A DNA stretch of 64,000 nt from NCBI GenBank assembly GCA_905233845.1, contig CAJOFH010000010.1, positions 1 through 64,000 on the forward strand, given 5' to 3'. The notes below the pieces were generated by a model, which made no database searches, had not been told where the DNA came from, and saw only the letters and a program-made list of their open reading frames with translations. Of the stretch, positions 7,679 through 16,473 are shown one piece after another. The stretch is from an uncultured Muribaculaceae bacterium. Its GTDB lineage: Bacteria; Bacteroidota; Bacteroidia; Bacteroidales; Muribaculaceae. The translations under genes were made by a program, and so were the position numbers. The number at the start of each line of letters is the position of its first letter. The stretch's first letter is position 1.

Positions 7679-8587
7679 CTATTTTACAAGGTAGTTGAAG
7701 TTGTCGGGGATGGGCGATTGGAAGGTGACGAGCTGTCGAGTAATGGGGTGGATGAAGCTCATGACGGTGGCATGAAGTGCGACTCGGTTGATGGGACTGT
7801 GATGGCCGCCATACTTGCGGTCGCCGCTGACTGGGTTGCCCAGGTCGTGCATGTGTACTCTGATTTGGTTTTTTCGGCCTGTTTTTATCTCGAGTTCTAC
7901 CATCGCAAAGCGTTTTCCCTGTTTGATAACGCGATAGCGCGTTACGGCGAGTCGTCCCAGTTTCTTGTCGGTTGTGGAATACATCTCAAATGTCTCCTCG
8001 TTCTCGGCGAGGAAGCTCTTGACGGTGCCTTCGGGTTGTTCCACATGTCCCTCTACCACAGCAATATACTTGCGCTCAACGACCATGTTGTTCCAGTTGC
8101 TGATGAGCTGGTCTCGGGCCTGCTTGGTCCGGGTGAGCAGCATCAGTCCCGATGTGTCACGGTCGAGGCGGTGCACGACATAGACATTGGCCTTGTCGCT
8201 GAAGCCGCGAGCATATTTCTTGATGATGTTGTAGACGGTGTCGTCGCTGGGCTTGCCGGCTGCAGTTGAGAGCACGCCATAGCCCTTGTCAACGACGATG
8301 ATGTCGTTGTCTTCATACACGAGCTTGACACGAGGGTGGCTGAAGACTTGGAATGAGCGATCAAAGTTTACCCACAACACATCGCCAGCATGAACTGGCA
8401 GGTCAAACTGCCTTGATGGCACTCCATTGACTGCCAGCTGGTTGTGCCGCAACATCGACTTGAGCTTGGTGGGCTTTTGGTCGGGCAGCAGTAACGCTGC
8501 TGTTGCGAGCAGTGTGCCATCTTCACGAATTGTTAATTTTGCCACATTGTCGGTGGCTGGTCCCCGTCGGGGTTGTCTCTTCTCCAT
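7679..8587 (-). CDS. RluA-family pseudouridine synthase
   Basis: 302 residues, usual length for the family. Converts specific uridines of rRNA or tRNA to pseudouridine in the cytoplasm. The signature HRLDRDTSG is at 139-147 with catalytic Asp142; an S4-like N-terminal segment (LKSMLRHNQLAVNG) precedes it, and the conserved KTGRKNQIRVHMHDLGNPVSGDRKYG-type C-terminal block is present. It is closer to the RluC/RluD type, but the exact target cannot be told from sequence. No close operon partner: a heptamer repeat array separates it from xerD upstream. Confidence 0.9.
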   Translation of the reverse strand: MEKRQPRRGPATDNVAKLTIREDGTLLATAALLLPDQKPTKLKSMLRHNQLAVNGVPSRQFDLPVHAGDVLWVNFDRSFQVFSHPRVKLVYEDNDIIVVDKGYGVLSTAAGKPSDDTVYNIIKKYARGFSDKANVYVVHRLDRDTSGLMLLTRTKQARDQLISNWNNMVVERKYIAVVEGHVEQPEGTVKSFLAENEETFEMYSTTDKKLGRLAVTRYRVIKQGKRFAMVELEIKTGRKNQIRVHMHDLGNPVSGDRKYGGHHSPINRVALHATVMSFIHPITRQLVTFQSPIPDNFNYLVK

Positions 8588-8628
8588 ATTAAGTTAATCG
8601 CGCTATATTTTTTATTTAGTCTTTTCTG

Positions 8629-8679
8629 AATTATGCATTATGCATTGTGCATTGAGCATTATGGCATTAAGCATTGTGC
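8629..8679. repeat. Heptamer (GCATTRT) array A, overlapping the xerD 3' end
   Basis: About seven variants of GCATTAT/GCATTGT/GCATTGA. The array encodes the last xerD residues (HNA) and its TAA stop at 8667-8669. Confidence 0.85.
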
Positions 8680-9575
8680 CTTTGATTACGTGGGTGGTGT
8701 GTGAGGATTTCATGTCGCAGCGTGGAACGGTCGATGTGGACGTAAATCTCGGTGGTCTCGATGCTCTCGTGTCCAAGCATCTGCTGGATGGCGCGAAGGT
8801 TTGCGCCCCCTTCGAGCAGATGAGTGGCGAAGGAGTGTCGCAATGTGTGAGGGCTCACCGTTTTCCTTATTCCTGCAAGCTCACATAACTCCTTGACGAT
8901 GTAGAAAATCATCACTCGAGTGAGGCGGTTGCCTCGCCTGTTCAGGAAGAGTATGTCCTCGCAGCCCTGCTTGGCCACCTGGTTGTTTCTCGTTTGCTCC
9001 AAATAGAGGTTTATCTGTGTCAGTGCTTCCTGTGAAATGGGAATCAGGCGCTGCTTGTTGCCCTTGCCTATCACAAGGATATATTCCTCTTCCTCAAAGA
9101 TTTGCGAAAGTCGCAACTCTACCAACTCCGAGACGCGCAACCCGCAGCCATAAAGCACTTCGATGATGGCGCGATTGCGCTGCCCTTGTGGATGCGAGAG
9201 GTCGATACAAGCTATCATGCGGTCTATCTCGCTCAGTGTGAGCACCTCGGGCAGGTGCCGTCCCATGCGCGGCGATGGCAACAGCTGTGTGGGGTCGTTG
9301 TCGACAAGTCCCTCCATTACCATGTACTTGAAGAAGCTCTTGATGCCAGAGATGATGCGCGCCTGCGATCGTGGTGAGATACCTACGTCGTGCAGGGTCC
9401 CTAAGAACTGGTCCAGGTCTTGGTTGTTGACCTCGGTGATGCTCTTTTTCACGTTGTCAAGATAACGCACAAGGTGGTCAACATCGCGGCAGTAGCTTGC
9501 CGCGGTGTTAGCCGAGAGCCCTTTCTCAATGCGCAGGTATCCCTCGAAGCGTTGCTTGGTCTTCTCCAGATCCAT
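8667..9575 (-). CDS. xerD: Tyrosine recombinase XerD
   Basis: 302 residues, full length. Site-specific recombinase that acts with XerC at the dif site to resolve chromosome dimers. An N-terminal SAM-like DNA-binding domain at about 1-90 is followed by the catalytic domain with all six active residues: Arg147 (GCGLRVSEL), Lys171 (IGKGNKQR), His243 and Arg246 (HTLRHSFATH), His269 (GHESIETT) and nucleophile Tyr278 (EIYVH). The length, the complete active site and the housekeeping neighbours argue against a mobile-element integrase. The C-terminal residues HNA and the stop codon come from the heptamer array, so the end of the protein has been altered by the repeat. No dif site was recognised here. 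Confidence 0.88.
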   Translation of the reverse strand: MDLEKTKQRFEGYLRIEKGLSANTAASYCRDVDHLVRYLDNVKKSITEVNNQDLDQFLGTLHDVGISPRSQARIISGIKSFFKYMVMEGLVDNDPTQLLPSPRMGRHLPEVLTLSEIDRMIACIDLSHPQGQRNRAIIEVLYGCGLRVSELVELRLSQIFEEEEYILVIGKGNKQRLIPISQEALTQINLYLEQTRNNQVAKQGCEDILFLNRRGNRLTRVMIFYIVKELCELAGIRKTVSPHTLRHSFATHLLEGGANLRAIQQMLGHESIETTEIYVHIDRSTLRHEILTHHPRNQRHNA

Positions 9576-9589
9576 AGTGATGTTAGGTC

Positions 9590-9641
9590 AAGAAAAAAGC
9601 CATCAAAAAGAATGTGTTCCTCTTGATGACATTTTCTTGGT
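9590..9641 (-). terminator. Terminator after secG
   Basis: Minus strand: TCATCAAG...CTTTTTGATGG followed by CTTTTTT. A long-loop hairpin between secG and xerD that probably ends the secG operon. Confidence 0.6.
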
Positions 9642-9654
9642 ACCACAGTGGGCT

Positions 9655-10035
9655 TTACTTCTTGTCGCCAGCTGGTGCAGCAGGAGCCTGAGCGTCGGCT
9701 GCGGGAGCCTGAGCGGCAGGAGCGGCTTGCTGAGTGGGGAATTGAGGTGCTTTCTGCTCCTTCTGAGTCTTCATGTCCTCAAGTGTTATCTTCTTGTTGG
9801 AAGAGACAACAGTGGGTTGAGAAATGAAAGGAGTAGCAATGCTGAGCACGCAAATGAATATTGCGAGTCCCCAAGTTGCTTTTTCAACAAAATCGGTGGT
9901 TTTCTTTACTCCCATTATTTGGTTGTAGTTGCTGGCACTTGCTGCCAAACCACCACCTTTAGACTTTTGTATAAGCACCACGCCAATAAGCAAAATTGAT
10001 GCCAAGAGGATTAAAATTGATAGTGTAATTGCCAT
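9655..10035 (-). CDS. secG: Preprotein translocase subunit SecG
   Basis: 126 residues. Small membrane subunit of the SecYEG protein-export channel. It has two transmembrane helices (about 3-24 and 55-75) around a conserved cytoplasmic loop KSKGGGLAASASNYNQIMG, where the GGGL motif is the family hallmark. The tail (about 95-126) is rich in Ala, Pro and Gln, longer than in Escherichia coli but common in Bacteroidetes. It lies 4 bp downstream of a TPR-like gene in an apparent operon with lptE and a sigma-54 activator; this order is familiar from other Bacteroidales genomes. Confidence 0.9.
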   Translation of the reverse strand: MAITLSILILLASILLIGVVLIQKSKGGGLAASASNYNQIMGVKKTTDFVEKATWGLAIFICVLSIATPFISQPTVVSSNKKITLEDMKTQKEQKAPQFPTQQAAPAAQAPAADAQAPAAPAGDKK

Positions 10036-10039
10036 TTTA

Positions 10040-10795
10040 TCAAATAGTTATAGTTTGTTTTTTTATTGTTTCGTTTAGCACTAATTTTCGCAAAAAGCGA
10101 ATTTGGTCTGCAAAGTAAATACTTTTTTCTGGAAAATTCAAATTTATGCTTTCAATAATTTCAAGAGCCTTGGAATATTTTCCTCGTGCGATGTAGACTT
10201 TTGCCAGACTTTCGGAGAGCATCGAGTCATCATTTTGAGTGGAATTTTCCACTTTGTCGTTGGCAACTTGGGCCACTTCTTCTTGCTGAGGATGGTGATT
10301 GACGAGAGGCTGTTGAGCCATCGCCTGCTGTTCTTTCTCGCGTGAGTGAACTATGAAGCTGTCGATGAGTTCATCCTCCTTATCATGAGTGGCAGTGTCG
10401 TCGCTTTGTGCAGCGAGTATGTCGGCATAGTCGGGCATCGGGTTGAAGATTGCCTGGCTTATTGCGTCAATCTCCTTTTGGTTGGATCCTTGTGCGTAGG
10501 TCTCCAAGAACTTGTCGATTATATTGTCAACATCGGCAGGTGTTGAGGTTGTTTCTGGAGTGGGGTAGAAGTGGGCAAAGGCGGTAGGTGCGTTGCCCAC
10601 CATGATAGCAAGGTCTCGACGGTCAGGACTCATAATAGAGAGTCGATGCAGCGCTTCCTGATTCCCGTTGTGCTTCACATGCAGCAACAGTGGTAACGAG
10701 AAGTAGGGATAACGTTCCCTCGCCTCGTCAACCCATTGCTGCTCAGGTGTCTCTCCCGAGTTCAGCAGCCTTTCTATGTCCTGCGAAATTGTCAA
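10040..10795 (-). CDS. Conserved hypothetical protein with TPR-like C-terminus
   Basis: 251 residues, no signal peptide. Residues 1-80 are helical; the middle (about 115-190) is acidic and Gln-rich, likely disordered. The C-terminus (SLAKVYIARGKYSKALEIIESINLNFPEKSIYFADQIRFL) looks like one tetratricopeptide hairpin. The start is a TTG at 10795: no in-frame ATG lies between the upstream stop and residue 54, and the first 53 residues look like real protein. The gene sits between lptE and secG in an operon conserved in Bacteroidales, where this family is annotated only as hypothetical. I do not assign a function. Confidence 0.75.
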   Translation of the reverse strand: MTISQDIERLLNSGETPEQQWVDEARERYPYFSLPLLLHVKHNGNQEALHRLSIMSPDRRDLAIMVGNAPTAFAHFYPTPETTSTPADVDNIIDKFLETYAQGSNQKEIDAISQAIFNPMPDYADILAAQSDDTATHDKEDELIDSFIVHSREKEQQAMAQQPLVNHHPQQEEVAQVANDKVENSTQNDDSMLSESLAKVYIARGKYSKALEIIESINLNFPEKSIYFADQIRFLRKLVLNETIKKQTITI

Positions 10796-10860
10796 ATTTG
10801 TTATGATTTTCTATATTCTATATACTTTAGACTTTATAGAAACAATGTGCATTGAGTCAA

Positions 10861-11379
10861 TTACCAATTGCCAAGGGTCTGGTTGAAAATAAGATCGACT
10901 AACTCGGTGCTGATTTCCTCGCATAGCTGGTCCTGGACATCGATAAGCAGCTGGTTGCTGTCGAAGTCACGATAGGCCGAGACGCTAATGTCGTTGCTCA
11001 AGGCGTCGTTCACATTGTCGATGTATTTCACTCTAACCGCGATGGTGAGACGTGTGCGGGTGGCATAAGCGTTGTCGCCAACAGCTTGTGGTGAGAGACT
11101 GTAGTTGGTGATCTCGCCCTCAAACCTAAGGTCGCTGTTAGGGTTATCAATCTGGTGGAGCCTGGTTTGCTGTGTCACCACGTCTTGCAACTTGTTTTGA
11201 AACAACTGTTGCAGAGGTGGATAAACCAGAGCAGCGCGTATGGGGAAATTGGCAAACGATACAGTTTTGTACTTGTTGTAGTCGATAGCCGCACCGTTGA
11301 ACTTATAGCTGATGCAACCTTGTGCCAAGACCATTACAGCGATGGAATAAAACAATATTCGTGCCAAAGAAGATTTCAT
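10861..11379 (-). CDS. lptE: LptE-family LPS assembly lipoprotein
   Basis: 172 residues. Signal peptide with lipobox LAQGC (Cys22), then ISYKFNGAAIDYNKYKTVSFANFP, the typical start of the Bacteroidetes LptE family. The fold has two helices (LQQLFQNKLQDVV, VQDQLCEEISTELVDLIF) packed on a beta sheet. LptE plugs and stabilises the outer-membrane LptD pore that inserts lipopolysaccharide. The gene starts 3 bp after the sigma-54 activator stop, so the two are translated from one transcript. Family call is by pattern; sequence conservation in LptE is always low. Confidence 0.8.
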   Translation of the reverse strand: MKSSLARILFYSIAVMVLAQGCISYKFNGAAIDYNKYKTVSFANFPIRAALVYPPLQQLFQNKLQDVVTQQTRLHQIDNPNSDLRFEGEITNYSLSPQAVGDNAYATRTRLTIAVRVKYIDNVNDALSNDISVSAYRDFDSNQLLIDVQDQLCEEISTELVDLIFNQTLGNW

Positions 11380-11382
11380 AAC

Positions 11383-12714
11383 TCACTTACGGTTGTTGCG
11401 GTATTCTAAACCATATTCTTTAATCTTGCGGTAAAGGGTGCGCTCACTGATTCCAAGCTCTTGGGCCGTTTGCTTGCGACGGCCTTTGTTGCGTTCAATG
11501 GCATTGATAATCACTTCGCGCTCAGTGTCCTGCAGTGTTTTTACCTTGTCTTCCTCAACATCTACTGCAGTGGCTTTGATGTTGGTGATGGATTGTCGTT
11601 GCTGCGATGAGGGACGATGTTGCGAAGAATTGTCATAGTTTTGCGGCACTTCTTGCCACACTTGTGGCTCGTCGATGTCGTCTGCCATCTCTCTCGATGC
11701 TGTGATAGCTGTACTCTGGCGGTTAAGGTCGTTAATGTTAGAGCTCAGATGAATCTTGTTGCCTTGATTTGTGACGTTGTGGATTCCTGCTTCCATAGCA
11801 TCTTTCAGCTCTTTGATCTCTTGCTGCATCTGCAAGATGAGTTTGAAGATGAGCTCGCGCTCCTGGGTGTAGTCGTGCTGAGCGTTGTCGTAGACTACTG
11901 GCAGGCTGGCATTGTGATTCTTCTGGTTGAGATAGCGTTTAACCACTTCGCCAGTCACCATTCCGGTCTCGAACGACGACATCTCGCGGATAAGGCTCTG
12001 GAGCTCACGCACATTGCCGCTCCAACGGAACGCCATGAGCTCACGATAAGCACTCTCGTCAAACATCAATGGTGGCCTTTTGTGTTGTTCGGCATAGTCG
12101 TAGCTGAACTTTGTTGCAAGCAGCTTGATGTCCTCGCCACGCTCACGCAGTGGTGGCACCTCGATGCGGATGGCAGCGATTCGGTAGAACAGGTCTTCGC
12201 GGAACGTGCCCTCCTTTACCATCTGCATCAAGTCACGGTTGGTGGCGGCAACAACGCGTACATCGGTTTTGCGAACCTTTGAAGACCCCACACGCATATA
12301 TTCTCCCGACTCGAGCACTCGCAGCAGTCGTGCTTGAGCGTCGAGGCTGAGGTCGGCAACCTCGTCGAGAAATATAGTTCCCTTGTCGGCTACCTCAAAG
12401 TATCCTGAATGTTCGCTCTCGGCGTTGGTGAAAGCTCCTTTTTCGTGTCCGAAGAGTTCGCTTGTGATGGTGCCCGAGGGTATTGCTCCGCAGTTTACTG
12501 CTATATACTTGTTGTGCTTGCGCGGACTGTTGTCGTGAATGATTTTTGGGAAGAATTCCTTACCAGTACCATTCTCGCCGTTGATTAGCACTGAGATGTC
12601 GATGGGAGCTACTATCAATGCCCTCTTCACTGCAGTCAGCAACTTTGGCGATGAGCCAATGATGCTGTAGCGTTGCATTGTCTGTTTTATCTTTGCTTCG
12701 GTTATTGTTGCCAT
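11383..12714 (-). CDS. Sigma-54-dependent transcriptional activator without receiver domain
   Basis: 443 residues. An AAA+ sigma-54 interaction domain at about 18-250 has Walker A GENGTGKEFF and Walker B GTIFLDEVADL, then a long linker rich in Gln/Asn (270-385) and a Fis-type helix-turn-helix at about 395-440 (RRKQTAQELGISERTLYRKIKEYG). There is no response-regulator or PAS domain at the N-terminus, so activity must be set by other means. The sigma-54 contact loop reads GAFTNA rather than GAFTGA. It overlaps the acyltransferase gene upstream by 13 bp and precedes lptE, suggesting one operon for envelope functions. Targets are unknown. Confidence 0.88.
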   Translation of the reverse strand: MATITEAKIKQTMQRYSIIGSSPKLLTAVKRALIVAPIDISVLINGENGTGKEFFPKIIHDNSPRKHNKYIAVNCGAIPSGTITSELFGHEKGAFTNAESEHSGYFEVADKGTIFLDEVADLSLDAQARLLRVLESGEYMRVGSSKVRKTDVRVVAATNRDLMQMVKEGTFREDLFYRIAAIRIEVPPLRERGEDIKLLATKFSYDYAEQHKRPPLMFDESAYRELMAFRWSGNVRELQSLIREMSSFETGMVTGEVVKRYLNQKNHNASLPVVYDNAQHDYTQERELIFKLILQMQQEIKELKDAMEAGIHNVTNQGNKIHLSSNINDLNRQSTAITASREMADDIDEPQVWQEVPQNYDNSSQHRPSSQQRQSITNIKATAVDVEEDKVKTLQDTEREVIINAIERNKGRRKQTAQELGISERTLYRKIKEYGLEYRNNRK

Positions 12715-13565
12715 TTCTTCAATTTATAAGTTTGCTGTTTTAAAAATGTTCCCAATTCCTCGGGAGTGTTGTATTGCGTTAATGTCTCGGGCGAGATTAT
12801 ATCACCTATTGACACGCGGAAGTCGTAGTTCTTTTTGTTGAACACCTCAACAGGTAGTCGCAGAGTGCGCAGGCGCCAGTCAATCATGCCCAGGGCGGTA
12901 AAGACCCAGCTGTTGTGGCCGTGGAAGTAGATGGGAATCACTGGAACCTTTAGTTTTTGGATAATGCTGATTACCGAGGACTGCCACTCGCGGTCTTCAA
13001 TGCGCAAGCCCCAGGTGAGCTTCGACACAGCGCCAGCGGGGAAGAATCCCAGTGGATGTCCCTCCTTTACGTGTCGCATGGCCTCTTTGATGCCTTTTAC
13101 CGAAACGGCACGCTTGGCGGGGTCGTCGCTTGCGAGAGCGTCAACGGCTATGAAACTTGGTCTCAGTGCGCCAATGTGGTTAAGAATCATGTTCACCATC
13201 ACTTTAAAATCGGGACGATGGTGCCCAACGATGTCAATCAGTGCCATGCCGTCGAGGGCTCCGTAGGGGTGGTTCGAAACCGTGATGAACGGTCCGTCGG
13301 GGATGCTATCGAGCACTTCTTCATTTCTAATTCTCATCGGGGCTTCGAGTTCCTCAAACATTTTGTGCGAGAAATCTGGACCCGGCAAGTGCATGTTGCG
13401 GCTGTGGTAGTCGTTGGTCTTGTCCAAAGCGCACCAGTGAAAAATACGGTTCACGAGTTTCTCCTTCCCCTTGAAAAATGGGGCAACCTTGCACACGTCG
13501 TCATAATCGAGCACCGTGGGTTTGATTGGCAGTTGATCTTGGGTTTTTTCTGTATCTTTGTTCAT
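12702..13565 (-). CDS. Lysophospholipid/glycerol acyltransferase-family protein
   Basis: 287 residues. Acyltransferase motif I is at about 97-104 as NHPYGALD, followed by FKVMVNMILNHIGALRPSFI and the later FFPAGAVSKLTW and PVIPIYFHGHNSW blocks, matching the PlsC-like superfamily branch that includes Bacteroidetes ornithine/glycine-lipid O-acyltransferases (OlsA/GlsA type). It probably transfers an acyl chain to a lyso-lipid at the inner membrane. No neighbouring N-acyltransferase of the GlsB type is seen, so phosphatidic acid or glycine-lipid synthesis cannot be separated from sequence. First gene of the operon with the sigma-54 activator. Confidence 0.8.
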   Translation of the reverse strand: MNKDTEKTQDQLPIKPTVLDYDDVCKVAPFFKGKEKLVNRIFHWCALDKTNDYHSRNMHLPGPDFSHKMFEELEAPMRIRNEEVLDSIPDGPFITVSNHPYGALDGMALIDIVGHHRPDFKVMVNMILNHIGALRPSFIAVDALASDDPAKRAVSVKGIKEAMRHVKEGHPLGFFPAGAVSKLTWGLRIEDREWQSSVISIIQKLKVPVIPIYFHGHNSWVFTALGMIDWRLRTLRLPVEVFNKKNYDFRVSIGDIISPETLTQYNTPEELGTFLKQQTYKLKKWQQ

Positions 13566-13634
13566 AGTAATTAATCTATTGTATATCAGAGTGATATAAT
13601 GGTATTGGTTCCACGTTCCACTCCTTTCAGGCTA

Positions 13635-13642
13635 CAAAGATA
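13635..13642 (-). promoter_or_regulatory. -7 box for the acyltransferase/sigma-54/lptE/secG operon
   Basis: Minus strand TATCTTTG (exact TAnnTTTG) 70 bp upstream of the ATG at 13565. No clear -33 TTTG at standard spacing. Confidence 0.5.
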
Positions 13643-13712
13643 CATCAAAAAACTGAAAAAATGTCAGTTTTTTGCTTTTTTCACACAATTTAAAATCTTA
13701 GGTTCCCGATTC

Positions 13713-16328
13713 TCACTTCTTGCCAGTGATAATTGATTTGATATCGTTTAGCTTATTGAGGGCTTCCATGGGTGTGAGATTGTTGATGTCGGTGTTGAGA
13801 ATCTCATCGCGCACTTGGCTCAGCACGGGGTCATCGAGCTGGAAGAAGGACAGCTGAACGCCGTTTCGGTTGTTGGCAACATCGTCAAGGTCTTTGCTCA
13901 GTGAGTCGTTGTTGCTGTTCTGCTCCAGGCGTTTGAGCACTTCGTCGGCGCGGTGAACGATGGTCTTGGGCATACCAGCGATTTTCGCTACGTGTATACC
14001 GAAGCTGTGCTCGCTGCCGCCAGGCACGAGTTTGCGCAGGAACACCACTTTGCCGTTCATCTCTCGCACGCTCACATTGTAGTTCTTCACGCGTTTGAAA
14101 GTCTTCTCCATCTCGTTGAGCTCGTGGTAGTGAGTTGCAAAAAGAGTCTTGGGGTGAGAGCCTATCTCGTGGATATATTCCACAATTGACCAAGCGATTG
14201 AGATGCCATCGTAGGTGCTCGTTCCGCGGCCTAACTCGTCAAAGAGGATAAGGCTGCGCTCGCTCAGATTGTTGAGGATTGACGAGGCCTCGGTCATCTC
14301 GACCATGAAGGTTGACTCGCCAAGCGAGATGTTGTCGCTGGCCCCCACACGGGTAAACACCTTGTCAACGATACCAATGCGGGCATTTTGGGCAGGCACA
14401 AAACTGCCTATCTGCGCCATAATTACTATGAGGGCGGTCTGGCGCAGCAGAGCTGACTTACCTGCCATGTTGGGGCCAGTGATAATCATCACTTGTTGCT
14501 CATCGTTGCTGAGCCTGATGTCATTGGGCACATACATCTCGCCCACAGGCAGTTGTTTCTCAATAACTGGGTGACGGCCGTCGCAAATCTCGATGTCGAG
14601 GCTGTCGTCCACCACGGGGCGGTTATACTGGTTCTCAAGGGCCACGCGCGTGAATGAGAGCAGGCAGTCGAGCTGTGCAATCAAAGCCGAATCATTCTGA
14701 ATAACTGCGATATAGTCGCTCACGGCGGTCACCAGCTCGTTGAAGATACGGGTCTCGAGAATGAGGATTTTCTCCTCAGCGCCTAAGATTTTCTCCTCCA
14801 GTTCTTTTAGTTCTTGGGTGATATAACGCTCGGCGCTGACAAGAGTCTGTTTTCTTATCCATTCATCGGGCACCTTGTCCTTGTGGGTGTTGCGAACTTC
14901 GATATAGTAGCCAAACACATTATTGTAGCCAATCTTTAAGCTTGGTATGCCAGTGCGCTCACTCTCACGCTGTTGCAAGCGCATAAGGTAGTCTTTGCTG
15001 CTCGAAGAGATGTTGCGAAGCTCGTCAAGTTCGTCGTTCACGCCATTGCGAATCACGTTGCCGCGGTTCACCATGCTGGGTGCGTCGGGGTTGAGTTCGC
15101 GTTCAATGCGGTCGCGAATTAGCGGACAAGGGTTCAACTGCTCGCCATAGCTGTATAGCACCTCGTTGTCGCTTTGCTCACACATTCGCTTGATGGGAAC
15201 CATCGCTTGAAGTGCACATTTGAGCTGTACCATCTCACGAGGTGAGATGCGCCCCACTGCTACTTTCGAGACCAATCGCTCAATGTCGCCTATAACTTCA
15301 AGCTGTTCCTTAAGCAACTCGCGACCAGACGGATCTTTAAAGAACTGCTCCACCACGTCGAGGCGGCGATTGATGGCTTTCACGTCCTTGAGAGGGAACA
15401 TTATCCAGCGATGCAGTAGGCGGGCGCCCATGGGCGAGAGGGTCTTGTCGATGACACTCAACAGACTCTTGCCGTCATCGGCCATCGGGGCTATCAGCTC
15501 AAGGTTGCGCACAGTGAACTTGTCAAGGCGCACATATCGTTCGGCTTCGATGCGCGAGAGCGACGTGATATGCTTGATTTGGGTGTGCTGGGTCAAGTCG
15601 AGATAGTGTAGAATAGCACCAGCAGCCACAATGGCGCACGGCATGTTTTGCACGCCAAAGCCTTTCAAGTTCTTGGTTTCAAAATGCTTGAGCAGGCGAT
15701 CCATTGCCGAGTCCTCGGTGAAAATCCAGTCCTCCATCTCAAAGGTGAGGTATTTTGCTGTGGTCGACTGCTGGAAGCGGGTGCGGTTGCTGCGCTCTAT
15801 GAGCACCTCTTTTGGGGCAAAGTTGCCAAGGAGCTTGTCAACGTAGTCGACCGAGCCCTCGGCAGCAAGAAACTCACCTGTGCTGATGTCAAGGAACGAC
15901 ACGCCAGTGGCTTTCTTTCCAAAGTGGACCGCCGCGAGGAAGTTGTTCTCCTTGCGGTCGAGCAATGTGTTGCCGATGACCACACCAGGAGTCACCAGCT
16001 CGGTAATGCCACGCTTGACTAGTTTCTTGGTGAGTTTCGGGTCCTCGAGTTGGTCACAGATTGCTACGCGTTTGCCCGCTCTTACGAGCTTGGGCAGATA
16101 GGTGTCGAGAGCATGGTGTGGGAAGCCAGCCATCTCCAAATTCTTGCCGCCGGTACCGTTTGAGCGGCGAGTGAGGGTGATGCCCAGTATCTCGCTTGCC
16201 TCGATGGCGTCGGGGCCGTAGGTCTCATAAAAGTCGCCCACGCGATAAAGCAGCAAAGCATCAGGATGCTTCGCCTTCATCTCGTAGAACTGTTTCATCA
16301 TCGGGGTTTGCCCCACTTCTTTTGCCAT
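13713..16328 (-). CDS. mutS: DNA mismatch repair protein MutS
   Basis: 871 residues, full length. Recognises mispaired bases and recruits MutL. The mismatch-contact motif is near the N-terminus ([26 protein letters not shown], with Phe-x-Glu as GDFYET), followed by connector and lever domains, the ATPase with Walker [14 protein letters not shown], signature loops and Walker [17 protein letters not shown], and the C-terminal helix-turn-helix and dimerisation segment. No truncation or missing key residue is seen, so the strain should be mismatch-repair proficient, relevant to the stability of nearby tandem repeats. It has its own promoter. Confidence 0.96.
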   Translation of the reverse strand: MAKEVGQTPMMKQFYEMKAKHPDALLLYRVGDFYETYGPDAIEASEILGITLTRRSNGTGGKNLEMAGFPHHALDTYLPKLVRAGKRVAICDQLEDPKLTKKLVKRGITELVTPGVVIGNTLLDRKENNFLAAVHFGKKATGVSFLDISTGEFLAAEGSVDYVDKLLGNFAPKEVLIERSNRTRFQQSTTAKYLTFEMEDWIFTEDSAMDRLLKHFETKNLKGFGVQNMPCAIVAAGAILHYLDLTQHTQIKHITSLSRIEAERYVRLDKFTVRNLELIAPMADDGKSLLSVIDKTLSPMGARLLHRWIMFPLKDVKAINRRLDVVEQFFKDPSGRELLKEQLEVIGDIERLVSKVAVGRISPREMVQLKCALQAMVPIKRMCEQSDNEVLYSYGEQLNPCPLIRDRIERELNPDAPSMVNRGNVIRNGVNDELDELRNISSSSKDYLMRLQQRESERTGIPSLKIGYNNVFGYYIEVRNTHKDKVPDEWIRKQTLVSAERYITQELKELEEKILGAEEKILILETRIFNELVTAVSDYIAVIQNDSALIAQLDCLLSFTRVALENQYNRPVVDDSLDIEICDGRHPVIEKQLPVGEMYVPNDIRLSNDEQQVMIITGPNMAGKSALLRQTALIVIMAQIGSFVPAQNARIGIVDKVFTRVGASDNISLGESTFMVEMTEASSILNNLSERSLILFDELGRGTSTYDGISIAWSIVEYIHEIGSHPKTLFATHYHELNEMEKTFKRVKNYNVSVREMNGKVVFLRKLVPGGSEHSFGIHVAKIAGMPKTIVHRADEVLKRLEQNSNNDSLSKDLDDVANNRNGVQLSFFQLDDPVLSQVRDEILNTDINNLTPMEALNKLNDIKSIITGKK

Positions 16329-16358
16329 AGTGTTTTTTTCTTGTTTTTTTCAGGACGA

Positions 16359-16366
16359 CAAAGATA
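16359..16366 (-). promoter_or_regulatory. -7 box for mutS
   Basis: Minus strand TATCTTTG (exact TAnnTTTG) about 31-38 nt upstream of the mutS ATG. Confidence 0.55.
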
Positions 16367-16422
16367 GTGAATAGTTTTCAGTTTTCAGTTATTGGTTGTT
16401 GGTTTTTTGAAGATATCAGACA

Positions 16423-16457
16423 AAAAAACAGGCAGAGTCAATAAACTCCGCCAGGTT
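16423..16457 (-). terminator. Intrinsic terminator of the PCMD gene
   Basis: Minus strand GGCGGAGT, loop TTATTG, ACTCTGCC, then TGTTTTTTTG: an 8-bp stem with one wobble and a T-run just after the stop at 16474. Confidence 0.75.
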
Positions 16458-16473
16458 TTTCTTGTGATGATGT

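Noticed and set aside
8667-9575. Integrase of a mobile element
   Set aside because: Length, complete active site and housekeeping neighbours fit chromosomal XerD; no att repeats or cargo.
12702-13565. Firm assignment as glycine-lipid synthase GlsA or OlsA
   Set aside because: Only the acyltransferase superfamily can be supported; no N-acyltransferase partner is visible.
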